Source of the DNA: Sitta carolinensis
Lineage: Eukaryota; Chordata; Aves; Passeriformes; Sittidae
Assembly: GCA_032173965.1 (NCBI GenBank)
Contig: JAVUNC010000005.1
Coordinates: 43,386,501-43,450,500, forward strand
Direction: 5' to 3'
DNA length: 64,000 nucleotides
Shown: positions 12,961 through 23,102 of the stretch, piece by piece
Layout: every line of letters begins with the position of its first letter
How positions within the stretch are numbered: position 1 is the stretch's first letter
Made by a program: the position numbers and the translations under genes
The notes under the pieces: model-generated
What the model saw: only the letters and a program-made list of their open reading frames with translations
Databases searched by the model: none
What the model was told of the DNA's origin: nothing

Positions 12961-14924
12961 TCATTTCAAAACACAGATTCTCTTCAAGGAAATCACTGAC
13001 CTTCAGCCTTCTCTGATATTAAGTGCCACGCTGCATAATGACACATTATACACAAAGATTATTCTATCTGACCCTCTCAAGTCCAAAAAAGAGTAACTCA
13101 AACAAGGCCTGGGCTATTTGTTCCAAAACACCACAGGTGTGTGTATCTCTACTGCAAGAGAAATTCTTCAAAATGAAAGCAGTTTGCACATAGGCTACAG
13201 TGTAATATACACAGTCACTAAAAACCAAGAAATCTCACCTAAAGTATGCATGAAAAGTGGCAACATAGGTCAAAACATTTTTTGAAAGAACAATTTGTAA
13301 ACTCCTGCACTCAAAGCCCAACTTCCCAACCCCACAAAAATATCATAGCTTTTGGCATCAACAAACACAAAACAAAAGCTCAACACCAAGTTTTATGAAG
13401 GTCGCCAGACACTTCCCTCTATCACTTTCAGATTTAGCTTTGTTAGGTCACGTCTTATTCATCCTCCTGAACTCAGCTGCTATTTAGACCCTCCTAGTTA
13501 CTTTGTGAAAAAGAGAAATAGAGTTCCTTGGAGGCAAAAAAAAGCTCATAAAAACTATAGGTGCACATTTTCTACATTAAATTTATGCTGCAAGACACAA
13601 TAATGTCCCTTAGGTAGAAAAGCATTGAAATCAGTTTTTAAAGTATCAGCAATGGAAGATTTCTCAATAGACTCTCTCTCTGCACTAGAGAGAGGACATC
13701 ATTGGAATTAACACTGGAAAGACACAAAGGAATAACCTGACAGTGGCACACTTACTTTTATCAGTAGCAACAAGCATCTAGCTCTTACAGGCAGTAATGC
13801 TCCTTGGTGCTTCCCCAGACACATTACTCATAACCACATCCATAGTTTATGGGAACAAAACATGCAAGAGCCAACAAGAGCAGACTCAGAATTTCTTCAT
13901 ATAACTACTGGCAACCAGAGGAGTTCTCACTGATCGTCAAACTTTTCATTGTTTTCACTGTTACTCAGGTCTTGTGCTTTTGCTCTCTCTCTCATGCCCA
14001 GCCTTCCCATGCCTCTGGTACAAAAGCCCACTAAATCCAAACCACTTGCATATGACAGGAGGAGCATAACTCTTGTACAGATCACAGGGCCTCACCAGAA
14101 CCAGCAATACCTGCTTGTGATGATGCTGTGTATCAGAAGGACCTCAGTCACCCATTGCATCAATTCACATGTGTAGAGACCTGCACAAAAAACTGATCAG
14201 AACAAAAACCTAAGAGTATGGTAAACTGGTTGTAAATGTGAGTGGACCCATTTTAGCAGACCAGAAGACTGGCAGCTTGAATCAGCCTGCTGACATTTAC
14301 TGTCTGGCTTTAAAAGAGACAGCTCTTATTTTAGGAGAAGGCTGTGATTCTTTTTCTCATCAAGGTGAAACTTTGTAATTTGCTCCAAAAAAGGACTGGA
14401 TACAGGTGACAAGATGTAGCCAGATTTCTTCCTTAAGTTGTGGCAGGAGAGAGGAATGAAAAAATATAGTCCCTGGACACCGCACGGATGGGAGAAGAAA
14501 TAAATTAGAAACCTGATAAAGTGAAGAGACACTTGGCTGTTCTGACAAAATGTATCAGGGACAACCATAACACAGGATTATGGTATTCCTGCCAAAACCT
14601 CTAGTAAAACAAAGATTCCTAACATAGTAAGAGCCACACAATCCCATATTATGCATATGCATCAGTAGCTGGAGTAATATCAAATACTCAAACATTTTGT
14701 TTTCAAGTCATCTGTGTGGACTCGAAGAAGGGAAAAAAAAAATTATACCTGGCCTTTGGAGGGGGCTCTGTTCTGGGCATTGAATCCACTTTAGGCTAAA
14801 GACATGAAATCCCACCTCTATTCCCCTCTTCATCATCATTCATAGTTTCCCTGCTATCTTCTCCATTCCTTGCTATTGTCCTGAACATGTCCAAAGCTGC
14901 TGAGAGCTGCACAGTCACACCCAC

Positions 14925-15130
14925 ACTTCCCTGCCCCTCAGCTTCAGTACAGGGAGGGAGGGAGCATGGCACTGGGATGGGTGCAGTATCTGTGAGCCCA
15001 GCAGGACCACAGGGACGGTGAAGGAGCCCCAGGCTGGGTGCCCCAATGGACTTAGTAGAAGACAGCTCTGAGCAGCTTGAGAAAAGCTGTCAGGGTGAAG
15101 GCAGCACCCTGCAGTGCTGCAGACTGGAGA
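14925..15130. other. GC-rich block in intron 1, unidentified
   Basis: A locally G+C-rich segment (GGGAGGGAGGGAGCATGGC near 14950, purine-rich) inside AT-rich intron. It has few CpGs. One minus-strand frame stays open for 133 codons (15316..14915), but the protein has no recognisable domain and I do not call it a gene. It may be an old repeat or a regulatory segment. Confidence 0.4.
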
Positions 15131-15164
15131 AGCAGCTGTGAGTGAACAGTCAAGTCTTCTTTGG

Positions 15165-15184
15165 CCTTTCTTAGCTAAGAAAGG
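15165..15184. repeat. Perfect 20-bp palindrome
   Basis: CCTTTCTTAG followed directly by its reverse complement, with no spacer and no mismatch. Lies just right of the GC-rich block at 14925-15130. Confidence 0.95.
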
Positions 15185-18100
15185 TTCTCTCACCTGACCT
15201 AGGCAACTCTTACTAACAAGACCTGTTAATTTAATTCTTCTAGCACTAAAAGTCTCTTTCAGACTAGTACTGGGTTTGATCCTATTAAGTTCCACAGCTT
15301 CCACCTGTCCTTGCAACCTACAACCAAAGCTTCTTGTCTACAATAATCCAAAACACAGTCAATGGCCACTAGAGTCCCACAGCCAGCTCCCATTTCATAT
15401 GAATTAATTTCCTAGGAAGTGAGGGTGAAGCAGTGAATCTTAGCAAGTCTTCAGCACACTTAAAGTACAGAATACTACTAAGCTGTACTGCCCTGAGTTA
15501 GAAAAATTTTTAGAGTCACTTGTAATTGGTCTGTCAGTTTGATCTTTGCACATCACTCACCTGTACAGACATGCTGGTATAAAGCAGCACATTTTCTGCA
15601 TATTTATATCCTTTTGCATTTGAACAATGAGCACTAGCTGAATTCTAATTTCTGTATTACATGTACTGGAATAACTTGGAATAAAGGGAGGGAATGCTGT
15701 AAAACCAGAGAAACCTGCTACATCAATTTACCCTAACAAGGCTTCTCTTCTTGTAACAGTAATTCTTGTAGTCTAGCACTTAGAAATACCCTTAGATTTA
15801 ATAATCCCAAGACCCCAAAATCCTGACTCCTCACATTTCCTGTAAGCTCTGTTACTTGCTTTTTAGGTGGCAGTAGGCAATATCAGATTTCGTTTATTTA
15901 TTTAAGAATGGAAGTCTTATACTTCCACTAGCTCTACTAAACGCTTTTTCTAACCTTATAAATCAACACCTCTTGTATACATGAACGAACTCCAGAGCAT
16001 TGTCATCTTCCCTATCTTTAAAACACCAACTTTCATCATAATGCTTCATCTTCAATTGAAAAGACTTGCTTTAAACAGGAGGGGCAAGTCAATTTTAAAA
16101 AAATCATATTTAGCGCTTGAGAAGCCAATCATGTCATAGCCTTTTTGAAAGCCATACAACCAAACAAAAAAATCACATGACATAGATAATTACAGTGTTT
16201 AATTGCTGCAGTCCTTAGAAGCACACACAGTAGCTGCTCTTTCTATCACAATCTTTGCTAAGAAACTAAACAGGTTTCCATACATTTTTAGCCAAACCCA
16301 CTACAAGACCATTTATTTACAAAGCAAAAACAAAGTTAAAAACCCACCTACATCATCCTGGTTTAAGCTAAAGGAGACTGTAAGATCGACTGGAAGCAGC
16401 ATCTCCCATGCTGTAAAGAACACTTAATATATAGAGAAGTTTCCCTAAGCTTGTTTTAATTCATCTCAGATTGGTTCCCTAGGCTCCTACTGCCAATTAA
16501 AAGCGTCCAAGTAATTTGGCACTACCTGAATCACATTTTCACTTTAATTCAATAGCACAATGTCAATTCTTCACATCCCCAGCATAACTTCTTCATCCAG
16601 AGCTACTGAAAAAAATATTTACAAAAGAAGGCAACTGTTACCTAAACTGTACGCAAATAGGCAAAGCCAAGGCAAAGATGCCTACTATAGTAGGTTAACT
16701 GAAAATTATCAAGAATTGATGTTAAATACTTTATATCAAAGGTCTATTGAAATACACTGTCCAATACAGAGTTAAGTAAGAAAATATTAACAACAGTGGT
16801 TTCTAAAACTTCTGCCCTCTGGAATTTTACCCAGTAGCAATCCCTACACAGAACAATAATGAAGTAAGAAAGCTCTCAATATGAAGCTTTTCTGTAATTT
16901 TTTGGAAAAGTCCATTTCAGCTTTCTACAGTAACAGTATCGCAGTTCACGATTTGTAGATATTCTTTATACCTCATTCAGCAGAAACATCCCTCCACTCT
17001 TCTCCTTATTCCTAAATTAAAGCTTAGATTATGTATGATGATATTAAAAAATGTTCTCACTTGCTGAGTGTCTGGTAAGGTTCAAGACATTCCAGTACAA
17101 ATGTGGTCCCATATGTGAAGGCTTTGGATCAGCGGGTTAAATTTTGGTGTTGCATATTAATCCTCCCTCTTTCAGGCTAAGGGATGAACAGAAAACTTTC
17201 AGTAGTAAATACTGCAATGCTCTTGCGTAAAGTTTCTCCACCTGGATACATAAGTGAAAAGGGAGAATTATGTTCCACCATTCCCCAGCACTATACAGAA
17301 ATTCATCTCCCACACAAGTCTTTCCCAAAATCATACTTACTGTGGGGGTGAAGATGAAAACTGCACACTTGTTAATGTTCCCAAAAGAACCAAAATGGGA
17401 CAATGCACAGTGGGAATCTTTTTAGCTAGGACAAAACTAGATGTCAAATCCACCAAAACCTTGAAGGCTCAGCCTCTGTGCAGACCTTGCACTGGGTGGT
17501 GCCTAGTGAAAGCCTTACCTATGGAGATGATGACAATAAGCAAGGCAGGGATTTAGAGCTCTTGCCCTCCCCCAGCATCACTGCTGGCAACCTGACAGAA
17601 GAACAATTACACATACTTCAAAAGAAAAGCAAATCAGAAGGTTGGCAATTTTCCCCAGTGACTTTTTTTTATACATATACCTAACATTTAAAAAGTGGTA
17701 AGAATTCCCTAGTCCTGTAAGCAATACCATCCACTGCAATGAGGACGGATCAATAGCACAGCAAAGGAAAGAAGATTCTACGGTCTTCAGGGATGTGAAT
17801 TTTCCTGGTGAAAACCAAAAATTATGAAAGGCCTAAGTGTAAGGATTGCAAACTTAAAATCAGATTAAACCTTAAAAAGAAGACGCATCACCCTTCTACT
17901 TACTGTTTAAAACTATCTTCTTGAATTAGGGAAAAGATGGAAGTGGGTGAGAACACAACCTTTAGAGCCTACAAGTCTATCAAAAAGGTACACCTTGCAG
18001 GATGAGGGGGCACAGCAATGCTAAACCAAGCTGTACAAAAACAGCTTCCCCTTTTGTTTCATTTGACCTAAGTGCCCTTTAGCTCTTAGGGGTATTTAAT

Positions 18101-18582
18101 CACAAAACAAAAAAAAACCAAAACAAAACAAAAATTACCAACTTTGGAAACTTTCTTAAACCATTCTAAATGGACAAAATAATCAATAGTTTACTGTCTT
18201 AAATAAACAAACCAGGCTTTTCTTCAGTTCTAACAAACTAGTCTGCCTTTCTGGGTTCATCTTATAATTATGGTTTCTCTCTCTTATTTCCAATACCTCT
18301 GGATCATGCAGGCTACCCTTTGACAGGTTTCAAACATTTCTAATTACACTGTAGATTTAAAACCAAAGCTTGGCAGTCCTAGCAAAATTGTCTCATCAAA
18401 TTATTTTCGTTTTATGCCTAAACCTGAGGGAACTGTGGGGAAAAGTGTGTGTAAGGTCTTAGAGCACAAAATATTGGGAGGTTTGGTTACTGGTTATCAG
18501 ACCCCAGAACAGGCATGTCTTCTGTAGTGATCTTTGTATTTAAAAGAACACCAGGAGATTAAATCTCCCCATCTCCTAAAAC

Positions 18583-18710
18583 TGTGGGTGGAGTGGTTTC
18601 TTTGTTTTGGTTAGACTTGGTGGAGTTTTGTTGTTTGATTTGTTTGCTTTGGTGGGGTATTCTGTTTGGGGTTTTTATTTGCTTGTTTTTAATCTTTTTA
18701 AGTTCCTTTA
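18583..18710 (+). repeat. G/T-rich low-complexity stretch
   Basis: About 125 bp made almost only of G and T on the plus strand (A/C in TMCC3 sense). It explains the hydrophobic-looking 66-codon frame at 18584, which is a composition artefact. Confidence 0.75.
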
Positions 18711-19459
18711 TGTCATTTCCTCTAAACCTACTGAAGATTTTAAGAAATAAAGGGAATTCAAGGACAGATGATGAAAGTGATTAGAGGCTTAGAAAGACAC
18801 ATATGAGGAGGGATTATTAAAGTCTGCCTTGCCTATAGACAAGATGAATGGGAGGGATCATAAGAGAGACACGGAAAATGAGAAGAGACATTCCACAGAA
18901 TGTTCTTTCATCAGTAGAAAAGCAAGTGAATTTCTGGGATTTTTTTTTAGTGTAAGTCTTTTATATGTGTGATCACGTAAGAATTAAGTCATCCAAAAAA
19001 CCACTGATTAAGCTGCTAGTCTCACTAAGGCTGAAAGAACAAGAAGATTGAAATTAAGCTTCTCTATTCATTAGTAAATAAACCACACCTGTTCCAGGTA
19101 AGGTTTTGGTGTTTGTTCATTTTAAATAGAGGAAGGATTCTTACAATTCCAAGTACATTTTCCACTAATAAAGAGAAAAAAGAGAAAGTTCTGAATAGGC
19201 TCCAATATGCAAGAATTCAACAGGGACTTCCTGTGTCTCTTTCTAATGTCTCTGGTACTTGTTAAAAGCAAGCAGACTTCTACATAGACTTCTGATGGGA
19301 TGCAGTAACGGAATTTACATGTTTAAGTTTTACTTGAAAATTATTTTTCTCCTCCAAAGCCACACATATAAATTTATAGGCCTGATGAAATATAGAGGGT
19401 TCTTGTTTGGTAATGGGTAAGATATTAAGAGTGAAGAGCAATGTCCTGATCAGCAGAAT

Positions 19460-19480
19460 AAAAAAAAAAAAAAAAAAAAA
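19460..19480 (+). repeat. A21 homopolymer
   Basis: Twenty-one A in a row. No clear retroposed body or flanking duplication was seen next to it. Confidence 0.9.
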
Positions 19481-21277
19481 GGGTATCTTTAATAGACAGA
19501 GCCTTGAAAGGCAGTCCTGACACAGGCTAGTTTGAGCATGAGAAATGTTAACTACTGTAATTGCATAGACCTCTGCATGGATTTACTGAGAAGAAATACA
19601 AGAAATACAGTGTAGCCAGAATCTGAACACCCTAATCTTCCACAATGCTTGACACTTTTTTAACTATCCCACAAGCTACATTCCAGCAAGAGCAGTACTT
19701 TGTTCAGGACAACTAAAAATGCAACTCCTGTTCCCAAATCTTGTCCTACTTCATATCTTATGTCCAGACTTTGAATGTTTTTCAAAGATTTGTATTAAAA
19801 GTGTTGCAGGAATCAGCTAGCAGTGGATGTTAAGCACAGTGAAGCTGCAGCCACTGGCATTAGCAGAGAGGACTGGAAACATTTTACATGGCTGCATTGT
19901 CCATGGATTCCACCAGCACCGCTGGTGCAATCTGCACTAATCCAGATTATATTAGCCAGATACTACTGGTAAGGAGAGGCAGGAAAAGTCTCTTGGAAGG
20001 GCACCCTTCTCAAATCTGGAGATGGGTGATTTTCCAGAACTAAGGCAACCACAAGGCTATAAATCTATACTCACCACATAAAAGCAGAACTGTAAGGCAC
20101 TAATTCCATTACACTTCAATTAATAGTGGTTTTATGCCCCAGTCAGTACTGCCATACACAGCATATCTGGACTCTCTTGTGATTCATCCCAAGAAGAGAA
20201 CATCCAAGAAGAGAGAACAGCCTCTTCCTCAAAATGTTTGGCCTTCAGCAGCAGCAGTAACTGTCCTAAATTAAGAATAACCCAAGTGTACTCCAATAAA
20301 GTATTTTCTCTCTTTCAGCCACTGGGAACTTCATACAAAAGGTGACATGTGGAGAGTTATCGTCAGAACCCACATTATCTTATCCTTCAAGTGGCCTCAA
20401 AGGAGAAGGTATTGAACAGACCTGTTGCTAAACACTGAAGAAGCTTTTTGAATGCAGCAAAAATGTTTAAATCCTGTCAGACTACTATTTACAAACTCCG
20501 AAGGCTTTATTCACAATAACTTGTTCTAGCATTTCTGCAAACTGAATTTAATGATGCCTTCCTACAGCACTTCCTGCAGCACTTTTAGAACTGTCATTTT
20601 ATCTGTCCAGAGAAAAGGTGTCACTTTCTCATAAGGAAAATCCTTAGCTGGGCTTAAAAGACACATGCACTAACCTACAGTTTGGAGAATTCCTTTAAAA
20701 CCCACCTGCCTAAAAACTGGACTCAGAACCTGTATTATACAGACTAGGAGACCCAGCTTCTACTTTGACACCTCTCTTCTCCCCAGACTTTATTAAATGG
20801 ATCTCACCTTACAACATGTCCTAACCTGCTACCAAATTCAGCTCCAATGCATTCTTCACTCAGCAAGTCTCCCTGTTCTGCTCAGGCTCTTGAGAACTCA
20901 CCCACCAGCTCTGTATGGTTGTGTTCATGCACTGCATTGTTCTTCTCCACCCATGTTTGGGAATGGCAGCTTTAACTTAAAATCCATTATTCTAATTTCT
21001 TGCTTTTTTTCAACATAATACCAACAATTCTTGCTGCCCCAGTGTGTGACCATTTCTACCCCTACAGCTAAGGCAGCAAGAGAAATGTTGACGTTATCCA
21101 GGCAATTTGACCTAGGAAAAATTCCGATTTGTCTGGACCAAGCACAAATAGACAATACAAGGTTTTACCATCATCTGAATCATACAACATGCTGCTACCA
21201 TACCTAGCAATTATATTACAAGTTCTGTGATATCTGACACAACTTGTAAATCCCAAACCCTGGAGCATCACAATTAC

Positions 21278-21307
21278 ATACAACTCTAGACTTGTATAGA
21301 GTTGTAT
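21278..21307. repeat. Perfect 11-bp inverted repeat, 8-nt loop
   Basis: ATACAACTCTA (21278-21288) and its exact reverse complement (21297-21307) are separated by GACTTGTA. Confidence 0.9.
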
Positions 21308-22852
21308 TTCCAGTCCTCATGGTCACTGGAAGGGAAGATGACACTAATTATGATTAAAAGAAATCCAAAACCAGACAATACCAATGCTTTTATAAAACTG
21401 CCTTAAACGTGAGATTTTTTTAAAAAAAGTCAATACACAAGTACAATAAGCAACACAGCATCAGCCACAATGTTTTACACTTTTAAGCAAATCAACTAGA
21501 CTACAGTAGAGTTTAACCCTTAAATATGCCAAAAATTATGAAGATATTCAACTTTTCTCCATGGCCACACTCAGGTAGGTAGTACACTATTCTTACAGCC
21601 AGATCAATGAAGGAGAAACTAATGAGTTCAACTTTCAACAGAAAAGAACAAAGGCAAAGCATACCATTGTTAACTCCAATATGACTAGCATGTGCATCCA
21701 CCTTACATTGTGAAGAGCATTGTAGATTCCAGTAGTAATGCTACAGAGCACAGGGTTACCTATTTTTAAAACATTTCATTATTATGAAGCAATTTGCATC
21801 ACACCATCTCCTTTTTATCACTGTCAATTAATGGGCTGGAGGGATGGAGAATACTGCTAATACGCAGTACAGGAAAATAAAACCACCAAAACCTTTACCC
21901 CAGTCACCACTTAGAAAAGCTCTTCCCTCACAAATAGCTGATCTTTACACTTTAAACCATAAAGTTCGTCTGTTGTCAGACCCAAGATCTCAGTACAGAA
22001 AACAAAACAGAATTTCTGCCAGTATCTCAAGTCAGCTACAGCAACTTCATTTTTCCTTTCCTGCAGTGCATGGGAAGAAAGGGCCACTTTTTCACATATC
22101 TTTGGTAATTTCTAGGTAAGAATTTTAAACTAAAAAGCCAAGTGACTTCATCAACAGAACACTTACCATAAAAGCCATTAAATACATGAAAGGATGGCAA
22201 GCTTTGCCTATACATGTTTATGTTTACATATATAATACGAACAAAATACAAAAATAAAGAAAGATGAACTTGCCAGAAGACTATAAGAAAAAATATTCCA
22301 TAAAGCCTTACATCGTGAATCTATAGTATATTCTTACTTTATCCCTAGAACACATAGGTGCAGTTTTTCTGTCAAGTTCCATTCCTGCCACAGCCCTCTT
22401 TTAACTTCATAAAAGGAACCATAATAACTCTCTGCTGCCAGATACAATCACCTGCTCCAGAGTTTACTAAACAATCCTTGAGAAACAGAACCAAACCCTA
22501 GTAATTCACCACTGTGATCGAGACAGAGTCATGGCATTAAATCATCGGCGCTGTTGACTCTGGTGAGTAAGTTCTCCGTTACACTTGTACCCCTTTAGTT
22601 TCGATTGAGGGGATACCGCGAACATTGGTTTCTATGAAGTCAACAACCAGTTTAATTTCATTTTCCTATACCAAAGAGTGTTCAGAGTAAGAAGATGAAA
22701 GAATCAGGTAGGAAAAAGCCTTCCCTTTAGGTCGTCAGCCTAGCAAACGCGGAGACCTCACGGGGAACGCGCTGCGGGTTGGCGGCTGCCGGTCAGAGCC
22801 GGGCACCCAAACGCCCGGGCAGTCCCACGCCGCCCGCTCTCGCCCGCCTTAC

Positions 22853-22930
22853 CCTCGCCTTGCGGCGCCGGTGCCGCTCCGGGTCCGAGTACGTCCTGTC
22901 CACGGCGAGCGCCGTGTCGCTGCCCGGCAT
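22853..22930 (-). CDS. TMCC3: TMCC3 first coding exon (partial gene)
   Basis: TMCC3 is an ER-membrane protein of the TMCC family, with central coiled coils and two C-terminal membrane segments. Only the N-terminus is here. Read on the minus strand from the ATG at 22930, the 26 codons give MPGSDTALAVDRTYSDPE followed by RHRRRKAR. I recognise this as the vertebrate TMCC3 N-terminus; the human protein as I recall it begins MPGSDTALTVDRTYSYPG. The exon ends in phase 0 with an AGG codon at 22853, directly followed by a GTAAGG donor (22852..22847). In the known protein the next residues are V-E-R-H-D-M, which would start exon 2. The start has A at -3 in a GCACAAGC context. The frame closes 60 nt past the donor if left unspliced (stop near 22793), as expected for read-through into an intron. 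The downstream coiled-coil exon is not in the window. The assignment rests on the residue match plus donor and CpG-island position. Confidence 0.9.
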
Positions 22931-22943
22931 GCTTGTGCTTGTG

Positions 22944-22955
22944 CTGCTGCTGCTG
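22944..22955 (-). repeat. Short CAG run in TMCC3 5' UTR
   Basis: There are four CTG units on the plus strand (CAG in TMCC3 sense), 14 nt upstream of the ATG, followed by a doubled CACAAG just before the start codon. This is a short trinucleotide run that could vary in length between individuals. Confidence 0.7.
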
Positions 22956-23018
22956 CCTGCTGCCCCGCGCCCGGTGCGGTGCCGCCCAGGACCGCCCGAG
23001 CACCAGCCCCGCGGCCGC

Positions 23019-23043
23019 GGGACTGAGCGGGATCGGGATCGGG
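23019..23043 (+). promoter_or_regulatory. G-quadruplex motif in TMCC3 promoter
   Basis: Four GGG runs (23019-23021, 23029-23031, 23035-23037, 23041-23043) are separated by loops of 7, 3 and 3 nt. This fits the canonical G3+N1-7 pattern on the plus strand, the template strand for TMCC3. The last three runs come from a GGGATC hexamer repeated three times. The coding-sense strand is matching C-rich (i-motif potential). Folding is predicted only from the pattern. Confidence 0.6.
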
Positions 23044-23074
23044 ATCGCGGCCGCCGCGCGGGAGCGCCGGGCAC

Positions 23075-23102
23075 GCCCCGCCCGCACGGCCCCGCCCGCA
23101 CG
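23075..23102. promoter_or_regulatory. Tandem GC boxes (exact 14-bp duplication)
   Basis: The 14-mer GCCCCGCCCGCACG occurs twice head to tail (23075-23088, 23089-23102). Each copy carries a CCCCGCCC core, the complement of the GGGGCGGG Sp1/KLF-type box. The pair lies about 150-170 bp upstream of the TMCC3 ATG, where core promoter elements are expected. Sp1-family binding is inferred from the motif. Confidence 0.65.

Larger units (their letters stand above)
11915..22852 (-). other. TMCC3: TMCC3 intron 1, promoter-proximal part
   Basis: Non-coding sequence between the solo LTR and the exon 1 donor. It holds a MIR-like SINE fragment (12845), a moderately GC-rich block (14925-15130), a 20-bp palindrome (15165), a G/T-rich stretch (18583), a 21-nt A run (19460) and an inverted repeat (21278). 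I found no CR1 piece in this part or in the far part of the intron. No exon was recognised. The last 100-300 bp are CpG-rich and may hold intronic promoter elements. Confidence 0.75.

Noticed and set aside
14651..14662. ATGCATATGCAT palindrome as an octamer-type site
   Set aside because: 12-bp palindromes of low complexity are expected by chance at this window size.
14915..15316. 133-codon minus-strand frame
   Set aside because: No recognisable domain, no codon-like conservation signal visible, and it covers a GC-rich block followed by AT-rich sequence.
18584..18784. Hydrophobic 66-codon frame resembling a membrane protein
   Set aside because: It comes from a G/T-rich tract. T-rich codons give Leu, Phe, Val and Cys automatically.
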